DNA of 47,704 bases from contig JACOUI010000146.1 in NCBI GenBank assembly GCA_016177915.1, forward strand, positions 1 through 47,704, read 5' to 3'. A program made the position numbers and the translations under genes. The DNA is from Planctomycetia bacterium. GTDB lineage: Bacteria > Planctomycetota > Planctomycetia > Pirellulales > S012-138. The notes beneath the pieces were generated by a model. The model was given only the letters and a program-made list of their open reading frames with translations, ran no database searches and was not told the DNA's origin. Below are positions 25,581 to 32,730 of this stretch, piece by piece (the stretch's first letter is position 1; each line of letters starts with the position of its first letter).

Positions 25581-25824
25581 GCCTGTAGGGTGGGTCAAGC
25601 TCGCGCAAATTTCGCCGGTGAGGTCACAGGCCGGATCGGCGTCGACGGCATCTCGGAACAGAAATTGCCACCAGTCGCGAGCGAAGGCCCACCGGCCTGG
25701 GGCGAAAGGTGGGCGTCGCAAGCCGGCCGCAACGGCACGGGACGGACCGCGAGCGATCGTCCGGCGCCGTTTCGGCTTGGTTGACGGATCCTATATGCCG
25801 GCTTGCTCCACCCACCCTACAGGC
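25581..25824. mobile_element. MITE-like element with GTAGGGTGGG ends
   Basis: A 244-base segment is bounded by inverted ends: GCCTGTAGGGTGGGTCAAGC on the left and the matching GCCTGTAGGGTGGGTGGAGC read from the right. No gene lies inside. The right end overlaps the last codons of the molybdopterin-pentapeptide gene, whose TAG stop is part of GCCTGTAGGG. A short form of the same word lies at 15428-15448. Confidence 0.6.
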
Positions 25825-26845
25825 CCAGCGCGGCACGCAAGAACGCGGCCTGGGGCGGGGTGAGGGCGTCAAGCTGGTCGGGGGCGACGCGGACCGTGCG
25901 GTCGACTCTCGCGCCGGCCGGCGGGCCAGCCGAATCGTCGCAGAACGTGGCCCCGAAAAGCGACGCTCCCGAAAAATCTGCGCCGCGCAGGTCGGCAGCG
26001 GTGAAGTCGGCCCCTTCGACGTCGGCGCCAAGGAATATGGCCTCGCGCAGGTCGGCGCCGAGGAGGCGGGCGTTGGACAGGTTCGCGCCGTCGAAGCACG
26101 CCCCGCGCAGGTTGGAGCGCGAAAAGTCGGAATCGCGGAGGAGCGCGCCGCGGGCGTTGAGGCCGGAAAGGTCCATTCCCGCCGCGGCGATGCTGCGCAG
26201 GTCGCGGCCGGAGAAATCGCGCTTGGCCAGGAGCCGCGCCGCCTCCTGCTTGTCGAGGGCCGGGGCCATGTAGCGCTCTTCGCGCCAGGGGTCGGCCGTG
26301 TTGTGGTAGCCGGCCTCGGCTTCCCAATATCCCAGGCGGTCTTCGGCCAGAAGCTCGATCCGCTGGAGCCATTTCAGGCTCTTGTAGAAGTAGCGGCCCG
26401 GGACGACGAGCCGCAGCGGCCCGCCGTGATCGACCGGCAGCGGCTGCCCCTCGGCCTCGTAGGCCAAAAGCGAGCCGAGCGACAGCGCGTCGGCCAGAGG
26501 GAGCGAAGTGCTGTGGTCGCGGCGGCTGCGGGCGACGAACGAAATGAATTTTGCGCCTTTCTGTGGACGGACGCATTCGAGCACGCGCGCCAGCGGGACG
26601 CCGCGAAAGATCATGCCTGGCCGCGACCAGCGCGTCACGCAATGGATGTCGACGGCGTGCGTCGTGGCCGGCCAGGTTTGCAACTCCGCCAGCGTCATCC
26701 GTAGCGGCCGTTCGACAAGTCCCTCAACGCATAGCTCCCACACCGCCGGCACGTCGCGCGGGCTTTTTTCGCCGACGATGGGCCACTTGCCGGGGGCGAC
26801 AAGCTGCTGGCGGGGAGGGAGACGGGATGGAGCAGGTGACGACAT
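25817..26845 (-). CDS. molybdopterin-binding oxidoreductase domain fused to pentapeptide repeats
   Basis: 342 residues. Residues about 20-195 form a sulfite oxidase/MsrP-type molybdopterin domain, with the presumed Mo-ligand Cys69 in IHCVTRWSRPGMIFRGVPL, HGGPLRLVVPGRYFYKSLKW and GYWEAEAGYHNTADPWREER. Residues about 210-301 are pentapeptide repeats (A(D/N)LxX type, e.g. LLGADLREAIFLGADVEGAD), which form a right-handed beta-helix. There is no signal peptide or twin-arginine motif, unlike MsrP, so it is probably cytoplasmic. The final residues and stop come from a repeat element. The combination is not one I know as a standard architecture. Substrate unknown. Confidence 0.88.
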   Translation of the reverse strand: MSSPAPSRLPPRQQLVAPGKWPIVGEKSPRDVPAVWELCVEGLVERPLRMTLAELQTWPATTHAVDIHCVTRWSRPGMIFRGVPLARVLECVRPQKGAKFISFVARSRRDHSTSLPLADALSLGSLLAYEAEGQPLPVDHGGPLRLVVPGRYFYKSLKWLQRIELLAEDRLGYWEAEAGYHNTADPWREERYMAPALDKQEAARLLAKRDFSGRDLRSIAAAGMDLSGLNARGALLRDSDFSRSNLRGACFDGANLSNARLLGADLREAIFLGADVEGADFTAADLRGADFSGASLFGATFCDDSAGPPAGARVDRTVRVAPDQLDALTPPQAAFLRAALGL

Positions 26846-26889
26846 GCGTGACCATTTCGGTGCGAGGGCGCACGAACCACGGCCGATCG

Positions 26890-27567
26890 TCAGCGTTGCA
26901 ATTGCGTCCAGCCGAGCGTGTCGGACTCCGTGAACATGTGCCAGGCCAGCCCAATGACGAAGAAAAGGCAGAGAACCAGAGCATCTCCGCCTAATGCGAG
27001 CCCCAACGGCGCGCCGTCGAACAGCCGACGCAAGGCGAATAAGCCATAAAGCAAGCCGATCGCGATGGCGCCGGTTAAGACGGCCGACAACTGCCGGATG
27101 CGTTGTCCACCAGGGGCCAACGTGTCGGAGAGGAAAGCTTGAATCGCGGCTTGAGCGGCAGCCCGAGTCTTCACTTCAAACAGGGCCATCGGAATTCGGA
27201 CCCTGGCTCCCCTCCCTGCAAAATCCCAGCGGCCGTAAATGAAGCGCACGCGCTCAATCTCGTGCCACGCAAGGTGGCAAATCGTGCCGTTGTTTCCGTC
27301 GAAGCGGACGCCGTCTTCCGAAATCGTCCACGTTCCGCATAGTCCGCTCAAGTGCCGCTCGTCCAAAACGAAGCCGATAAAGGCCAATACGGAAAAGGAG
27401 GCGAAGAAGATCTCGTTGCGACCCCAGCCGACAACGAGCGGAAACACGATCATCATGAAGCCGGCAGCCAGCGCAATCAGCCCCAGCATGCGCAGCTTCC
27501 ACAGCATTGTGCGCGCGTACGCATCGTCGGTGCTCAGCGTGATGTGCGACGAGACAGCCTCGGACAT
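26890..27567 (-). CDS. membrane protein of unknown function
   Basis: 225 residues from an ATG with GGGGAGG upstream. Two hydrophobic segments near the start (about 26-46, LRMLGLIALAAGFMMIVFPL, and 52-70) are followed by a soluble PH-like or beta-rich middle with GTWTISEDGVRFDGNNGTIC and LAWHEIERVRFIYGRWDFAG. Two more hydrophobic segments (about 158-180 and 190-212) end the protein. The arrangement suggests a membrane protein with a cytoplasmic domain between two helical hairpins. It lies 44 bases upstream of the molybdopterin-pentapeptide gene on the same strand. No family was recognised. Confidence 0.85.
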   Translation of the reverse strand: MSEAVSSHITLSTDDAYARTMLWKLRMLGLIALAAGFMMIVFPLVVGWGRNEIFFASFSVLAFIGFVLDERHLSGLCGTWTISEDGVRFDGNNGTICHLAWHEIERVRFIYGRWDFAGRGARVRIPMALFEVKTRAAAQAAIQAFLSDTLAPGGQRIRQLSAVLTGAIAIGLLYGLFALRRLFDGAPLGLALGGDALVLCLFFVIGLAWHMFTESDTLGWTQLQR

Positions 27568-27670
27568 GACGCGGCCTCCCCTGCCGTATTGTCCCAAATG
27601 GGGTGGAGTGGGCAAGCGGCCAGCGTGTTGCGGCGGCAGTCGGATTCGCACGTTGAGCCGCCCGTGGAAA

Positions 27671-27724
27671 GCCGCCTGAAGGCGGTACTCCAACGAAAAC
27701 CGGCTGAAGCCGGTACTCCAACAA
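27671..27724. repeat. tandem hairpin repeat ending at a stop codon
   Basis: Two units follow each other: GCCGCCTGAAGGCGGTACTC, continuing CAACG, and ACCGGCTGAAGCCGGTACTC, continuing CAACA. Each has its own short stem (CCGCCT/AGGCGG and CCGGCT/AGCCGG). The second unit touches the stop codon of the DUF1501 gene that starts at 29020. A related unit forms the C-terminal codons of the kinase gene at about 18750-18775. Confidence 0.75.
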
Positions 27725-29020
27725 CTACGCCAGCACTGCCCCGATCGGCTCGCTCTTTTCCGGCGCCAGCGGCACCGGACGGGCGCCGACGTAGTAGTGC
27801 TTCGTCGGGTCGATCCCCACCGCCTTGTAGACCGTCGCCAAGACCTCGCCCGCGCCGGCTTTGCCGTCGAGCACGGCCACGCCGTTGGCGTCGGTCTTGC
27901 CGTAGCAGGCGCCGCCTTTGACGCCGCAGCCGGCCAGCGAGAAGGACCAGGCGCTGGCGAAGTGGTCGCGGCCGCAGTCCTTGTTGATCTGCGGCGTGCG
28001 GCCGAACTCGCTCAAGGTGAAGATGAGCGTCGATTCCAAGAGGCCCCGCTCGGCGAGGTCGTCGAGCAGCGTGCTGTAGACGTGGTCCAGTTCGGTGGCC
28101 AGCTCGCGATGGCTCTCGAAATTATCGGCGTGGCTGTCCCACCAGGCGCGGGCGACCTTGACCATCGGCACGCCCGCCTCGATCAGCCGCCGGGCGATGA
28201 GCGCATGCTGGCAGAAGTCGGTCTTGCCGTAGCGGTCGCGGACCTCCTGCGGCTCCTGATCGAGGTCGAAGAGGCTGTCGCAGGCCATGAGTCCCCGCAC
28301 GCGGGCGTAGGTGCTGTTGTAGCCCTTGACCTTCGCCGCCCCGCGCTCGCGCTCGAAGCGCTCGCTCAAGAGCCGCCGCAGGTCCTCGCGCTCCTGGTGC
28401 TGGGCCGAGGTGTAATCGGCCGGCAGGTCGATATTCTCCGGCCGCATCGACTGGCTGAGGTGCATCGCGGAATAGCCGCCGCCCAGGAAGCCGGGGCTGG
28501 GCTTGCGGTGCCCTTCGGTCGCCAGATAGAGCGAGACGTAGTCGGGCACCTTGCTGTCTTTCTGGGCCAGCTCCTTGCTGATGACCGTGCCCAGGTCGGG
28601 ATAGGCGATGCCCGGCTCGGGCGTGCGGCCGGCGTCCATCAGGTTGGAGGCCGTGCCGTGATCGGCGATTTTCGTGTCGAGCGAGCGGACGATGGCCAGG
28701 CGGTCCAGGCGCTTAGCGAGCTTGGGCATCAGCTCGCAAATCTCGACGCCGGGGACGGCCGTCGAAATGGCCTTGAACGGCCCGCCGGTGGGGCGGCCGG
28801 GCTTGGGGTCGAACGTTTCAAGCTGACTGGCGCCGCCGGCCAGCCAGAGCATGAGCACGCGCTTGTTTTGCTTGCGCAGCTCATCAGCCCAGGCGACGTT
28901 GTAGGCGGCGTGCAGGCCGCCGAAGCTCACGCCCAGGGCCGTGGCCAGGCCGCCCTGCAAGAACTGGCGGCGGTGGAATTCGTGGGCGGGCGTGCCGCAG
29001 CAGGATTGTCGTCGGAGCAT
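27725..29020 (-). CDS. DUF1501 family protein
   Basis: 431 residues starting MLRRQSCCGTPAHEFHRRQF. The longer open frame upstream runs through a neighbouring gene and is not real. HRRQFLQGGLATALGVSFGG is a twin-arginine-like export signal. The body has LMLWLAGGASQLETFDPKPG, VARAWWDSHADNFESH and TLSEFGRTPQINKDCGRDHF, the usual DUF1501 marks. Relative to the copy at 4028 it is clearly diverged. It is followed on the same strand by nothing in its module; its partner DUF1549/1553 gene lies upstream at 29330-30931, with a small gene between them. Enzymatic role unknown. Confidence 0.94.
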   Translation of the reverse strand: MLRRQSCCGTPAHEFHRRQFLQGGLATALGVSFGGLHAAYNVAWADELRKQNKRVLMLWLAGGASQLETFDPKPGRPTGGPFKAISTAVPGVEICELMPKLAKRLDRLAIVRSLDTKIADHGTASNLMDAGRTPEPGIAYPDLGTVISKELAQKDSKVPDYVSLYLATEGHRKPSPGFLGGGYSAMHLSQSMRPENIDLPADYTSAQHQEREDLRRLLSERFERERGAAKVKGYNSTYARVRGLMACDSLFDLDQEPQEVRDRYGKTDFCQHALIARRLIEAGVPMVKVARAWWDSHADNFESHRELATELDHVYSTLLDDLAERGLLESTLIFTLSEFGRTPQINKDCGRDHFASAWSFSLAGCGVKGGACYGKTDANGVAVLDGKAGAGEVLATVYKAVGIDPTKHYYVGARPVPLAPEKSEPIGAVLA

Positions 29021-29049
29021 GGTGGGCCTCGTGACGTCAAGCGTCCACG

Positions 29050-29268
29050 TCAAGTCGAACTCGCGGCGCCTCGCAGCGCAGCAACGTGCAACTCGTAGGT
29101 CGTCTTTCCTTCGTTCGTGAACGGGATGTTTTGAGCTGCGAGAACTTCGAGGGCCGCTTCCGGAACAATGTGCTCGCCCGTCCGCAGAATCCGCCCAGAG
29201 AATCGCCCCACAAGGTAGGCGACCGCCCGTTTCTCCGTTTCGCGATCTGGGAATGTGATTGTGACCAT
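29050..29268 (-). CDS. hypothetical protein, 72 aa
   Basis: A small protein, MVTITFPDRETEKRAVAYLV at the start, then RFSGRILRTGEHIVPEAALE and VLAAQNIPFTNEGKTTYELH. GAGAAG lies upstream of the ATG. Composition and codon use fit a real soluble protein with a short alpha/beta fold. It is wedged between DUF1549/1553 (61 bases away) and DUF1501 (29 bases away), all on the minus strand, so it may be part of that transcript. Family not recognised. Confidence 0.65.
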   Translation of the reverse strand: MVTITFPDRETEKRAVAYLVGRFSGRILRTGEHIVPEAALEVLAAQNIPFTNEGKTTYELHVAALRGAASST

Positions 29269-29329
29269 TCGACTTCTCGCATGCCACCGGAATTCAAGGA
29301 ATCTGCTCGCTGGATCCGGTTAATCCATT

Positions 29330-30931
29330 CTAATGATTAAACCTGAACTCCGCGCTCGTGAACAGCGACCAGACCAGATCGCGGCAGGCGCGCGTGCGGT
29401 CGGGCCGCTCCGCCAGCCAGCGCAAAAGCTGTTCCGACTCGTCCGGCTCCGGCGCCCGGCCCAGGACCGTCCAGAACGCCGCTTCGACGAGCGCCGCCGG
29501 CTCTCCCGGGGCACGGCCTGCCAGCCGGGCCACCAGGTTCTGGCCTGAGGACTCCGTCAGCTTTTGCACCTCCGCGTTATTCGACATGAAGAGCGCCTCG
29601 GAGACGCTCGACTGGAAATCGTCCGCAGGCGGATCGAGCTTGCCCGCCAATCGCCCCGCCTGGCCTTCCAACTCCTCGCGCAGCTTGCGCTGCCGCTCGG
29701 CGGAATCGACCTGGTCGAAGCGCTCGTCGCCCGTCGCCAGCAGGATCGAAACGGCGTACTGCTCCGGCGACAACGGCCGCACCTGGGCCACGGCAAAATG
29801 CTCTTCGCCCGGCCGCTCGCCGCCGCTAGTGCGGCTGGAAAGCTGGTAGACGCGACTATTGGCAATGGCCTCGACAACGAGGCGCAGGTCGTACTGGCCC
29901 GCCACCAACGCGTCGGCCAATAGCTCCAGCACGCCCGGAAGCGACGGCGGGTTGGCGGAGTGCATCTGATCGACCGGGTACACGAGTCCCCGCCCGAGCA
30001 TGTAGGCCCACAGCCGATTGACAATGGCCCGGCTGAGGAATTTCTTTTCCGCCAGCGCGACGTTCACCAACTCCTCGCGCAGGCTCTGGGGCGGCGGGGC
30101 GTACTGGTCCTTCTTCTTGGCGGCGTTGAATCGGTCGACGAGCCGCGGGTCAAGCTTGCGCGCGTCGGTGTCGACGATCGTGCCGGAGAGGAACATCACC
30201 TCGGCCGTGTGCCGGTTGCCGGCCGTATCCACGAACTGCACCTCGCCGCTGTCCTTCTCGCCGATGACCTTCCGTTTCTTGTCGTCGTACGTCCGCGCGA
30301 AGAACGACTGCATGCCGTAGTAGTGGGCCTGCTTCCAGTCCTCGACGAGCGGATGGTCGTGGCACTTGGCGCAGGAGACGTTGACGCCGAAAAACGCCCG
30401 CGCGGCGTCGTTGGTCAGGTCGTCGAGGCTATTGAGCCGGCGGCGGATGAAACCGTCGGCGCCTTTTTCGTCATCCCAGGGTCCGACGACGACCTGCCGG
30501 AAAATGCCGTCCCAGGGCGCGTTCTCTTCGACCTTCCGTCGCAGATACGCGGCAAAGTCACGCTCGCCCGAGCGCCGGCCCTGAATGATCCCCTCGAGCA
30601 CCGCGGCAAAGTGCAGCGGGAACTCAGATCCCTCCATCAGCCGGCGGACGGCCTTTGGCCGCTTGTCGGGCGATGAGTCGGTGACGAACGACTGGGCTTC
30701 GCTGCGCGAGGGAATGCGGCCGATGAGGTCGAGCGTCAGGCGGCGGAGGAATTCGGTGTCGTCGGAGAGGGCGGCGGGCGCGATGCCCTGGGCCTGCCAG
30801 TGCGCGGCGGTCAACTCGTCAATGCGGCCGGGGAGCGACTGCGCTTTGTCTGGTGAAAACTGCGCCGGGGCGCTGGCCGCAACGGCGAGAACCAGGGCCA
30901 TCGCTGAGAGGGAGGTTGCCGGCGATCGCAT
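29330..30931 (-). CDS. DUF1549/DUF1553 protein, short form
   Basis: 533 residues. A signal peptide (MRSPATSLSAMALVLAVAAS) is followed directly by DUF1549, with no PSCyt1 domain. DUF1549 marks are DTEFLRRLTLDLIGRIPSRS and SCAKCHDHPLVEDW with a CxxCH heme-type motif at 187-191. DUF1553 follows with FLSRAIVNRLWAYMLGRGLV, HSANPPSLPGVLELLADALV and a C-terminal DLVWSLFTSAEFRFNH. It is about half the size of the 620-4003 protein. The gene is flanked by DUF1501 genes on both sides in the same direction. It is probably exported and exact function is unknown. Confidence 0.94.
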   Translation of the reverse strand: MRSPATSLSAMALVLAVAASAPAQFSPDKAQSLPGRIDELTAAHWQAQGIAPAALSDDTEFLRRLTLDLIGRIPSRSEAQSFVTDSSPDKRPKAVRRLMEGSEFPLHFAAVLEGIIQGRRSGERDFAAYLRRKVEENAPWDGIFRQVVVGPWDDEKGADGFIRRRLNSLDDLTNDAARAFFGVNVSCAKCHDHPLVEDWKQAHYYGMQSFFARTYDDKKRKVIGEKDSGEVQFVDTAGNRHTAEVMFLSGTIVDTDARKLDPRLVDRFNAAKKKDQYAPPPQSLREELVNVALAEKKFLSRAIVNRLWAYMLGRGLVYPVDQMHSANPPSLPGVLELLADALVAGQYDLRLVVEAIANSRVYQLSSRTSGGERPGEEHFAVAQVRPLSPEQYAVSILLATGDERFDQVDSAERQRKLREELEGQAGRLAGKLDPPADDFQSSVSEALFMSNNAEVQKLTESSGQNLVARLAGRAPGEPAALVEAAFWTVLGRAPEPDESEQLLRWLAERPDRTRACRDLVWSLFTSAEFRFNH

Positions 30932-30972
30932 GTTCGATCCTGCCTGGTCCAGCGATTGGGCCGCAAAAGCGC

Positions 30973-31075
30973 TCGTCTCGCGGAGCGAGACGGCTACTTT
31001 TGCTGCCTCACGCGGAGCGTGAGGGCTACTTTCGAGCGAGACGGGTACTTTCGAACGAGACGGCTACATCCACTG
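30973..31075. repeat. array of GAGACGGCTAC-type hairpin repeats
   Basis: Four related units follow each other. Two are complete hairpins, GTCTCGCGGAGCGAGAC and CCTCACGCGGAGCGTGAGG, each followed by GGCTACTTT or GCTACTTT. Two are shortened, with CGAGACGGGTACTTT and CGAGACGGCTACAT. The last unit overlaps the stop of the DUF1501 gene at 31064. The array lies between that gene and DUF1549/1553, which share a direction, so it could lower or shape cotranscription. Confidence 0.8.
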
Positions 31076-32389
31076 TTTGATCGGACGGCCCTCGATCAGC
31101 CGGATCGGCCGGCCGTCGGGCGCATGGGCGATGAGGTCGGTCGGAATGCCGAGCTTCTCGTACACCGTCGTGCCGAGGTCCTCGCTCAGGTACTCGTCCT
31201 TGGTGACCACGCCGCCTTCGTCGTCGGTGGCGCCTAGAACCGAGCCGCCCGGAATGCCCGCCCCGGCCATGATCGCAAAGCCCGCCGTCGACCAATGGTC
31301 GCGGCCGCTGGCCGAGTTGATGTTGGGCGTGCGGCCGAAGTCGGTGAACCAGCAGAACAGCGTGCTGTCCAGCAGGCCTCGATTCGCCAGGTCCGCCAGC
31401 AGCGCCGGAATGGCCTGGTCGAGCCGCGGGATGCGGGAGTCCTTGAGCGAGCGGAAGTTGTTCGTGTGCGTGTCCCAACCGCCGTCGGTCACCGTCACGA
31501 ACCGCACGCCCGATTCGATCAGCCGCCGGGCCAAGAGCATGCTCTGGCCGAACGTATGCCGCCCGTAGCGGTCGCGGAGGCGCGGATCTTCCTTCTCGAT
31601 GGCGAAGGCCCGCTTCGTGTCGGGCGACGTGACCATGTTCAGCGCGGCCTTGTAGTAGTCGTCGAGGGCCGCGTAGTCTTCCTGCTGAATGTCGGCCTTG
31701 CGCTGCAAGGCATCGACCTTGGCCAGCATCCGGCTCCGCCGATCGAGGCGACCGGCCGAAACGCCTTGCGGCAAGGAAATATCGCGGACCGAAAACTGCG
31801 GCGCGTTGGGATCGGCCAGCATCTCGAACGGGCTGTACTCGAGGCCCAGAATGCCCGACGTGCCCCCGCCGAAGCGGTGATCGATCGATGAGCCAAGCTG
31901 AATGAACGGCGGCAGGACCGATTTGAAGCCGTGGTGGTAGCTGACGACGGCGCCGTAGGTCGGGTAGGTGACGGCCGGGTTGAACGGCCGGCCCGACATC
32001 ACGTACTGATCGGCCGTGCCGTGGCTGCCGTTGCGGGGGTTCCAGCCGCGAAGTAGCGCGAAGCGGCCGAGGTTTTTGGCCATGTTCGGCAGGATCTCGG
32101 TGAACTTGACGCCGGGCACCGCCGTGTCGATCACGCCGAACTCGCCGCGGACGCTGAGGGGCGCCTGGGGTTTGGGGTCGAACGTATCGTGGTGGCTCGT
32201 TCCGCCTTGCGTCCAGATGAGGATGCAGTTGACGTCCTTGGTCGCCTGGCCGGCTTCGGCGGCAGCGCCGCGGCGGGCAAGAAACATCGGCAACGTCAGG
32301 CCGAGTCCGCCCAGGGCGCCGACTTGCAGGAAGTTGCGGCGCGTCAGGCCGTCGCACTGGCGAAAGCCGCCGGCATCGAAAGACAACAT
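31064..32389 (-). CDS. DUF1501 family protein
   Basis: 441 residues starting MLSFDAGGFRQCDGLTRRNF, with GGAG upstream. LTRRNFLQVGALGGLGLTLP is a twin-arginine-type signal. The body has ILIWTQGGTSHHDTFDPKPQ, FVTVTDGGWDTHTNNF, FCWFTDFGRTPNINSASGRD and a C-terminal IRLIEGRPIKQWM. The TAG stop lies within a repeat unit (ATGTAGCC). The open frame extends further upstream, but only through non-coding sequence before the start used here. It heads the minus-strand module that continues with DUF1549/1553 and is divergent from another DUF1549/1553 gene at 32731. Confidence 0.94.
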   Translation of the reverse strand: MLSFDAGGFRQCDGLTRRNFLQVGALGGLGLTLPMFLARRGAAAEAGQATKDVNCILIWTQGGTSHHDTFDPKPQAPLSVRGEFGVIDTAVPGVKFTEILPNMAKNLGRFALLRGWNPRNGSHGTADQYVMSGRPFNPAVTYPTYGAVVSYHHGFKSVLPPFIQLGSSIDHRFGGGTSGILGLEYSPFEMLADPNAPQFSVRDISLPQGVSAGRLDRRSRMLAKVDALQRKADIQQEDYAALDDYYKAALNMVTSPDTKRAFAIEKEDPRLRDRYGRHTFGQSMLLARRLIESGVRFVTVTDGGWDTHTNNFRSLKDSRIPRLDQAIPALLADLANRGLLDSTLFCWFTDFGRTPNINSASGRDHWSTAGFAIMAGAGIPGGSVLGATDDEGGVVTKDEYLSEDLGTTVYEKLGIPTDLIAHAPDGRPIRLIEGRPIKQWM

Positions 32390-32730
32390 CTCAAACTCCG
32401 GTAGGCGGGAAGGAACGAGGCGGGAGAGGCGCAAAAACGCCCCCAGGGCCGGCCACCGGGAGGCCAGCCCAAGCGTTATCGTACCAGACCTTGCGAACAA
32501 ATCAACGATTGTTTACATGATTCTTGCCTCCCCACGGTGGCGTGCCCGGCCGGCGGTCGGGTATAATCACAAGGTCCATCCTGCCTTGAGATTCCACGGC
32601 GAGGCCGCCACGGCGGCCTCGCCGACGATGACCTTCGGTTCCCGCCTTGGACCTCGACCTGGACAGCTAGCATCGGCTACCCGGTCCACGCCTGGATCAC
32701 AACTACTTCTCGCGTCGCGGAGCAGGGATC
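32390..32730. other. 341-base divergent intergenic region
   Basis: It separates divergent DUF1501 and DUF1549/1553 genes, so it should hold promoters for both. A good -10 box, TATAAT, is at 32562-32567, but no clear -35 lies upstream of it. A perfect hairpin of GC-rich arms (CGGCGAGGCCGCC and its complement around AC) is at 32597-32624. No gene is seen; the small open frames here have no coding character. Confidence 0.5.

Noticed and set aside
27671-27724. CRISPR array
   Set aside because: Only two adjacent units without spacers, each with an internal hairpin; no cas genes are nearby.
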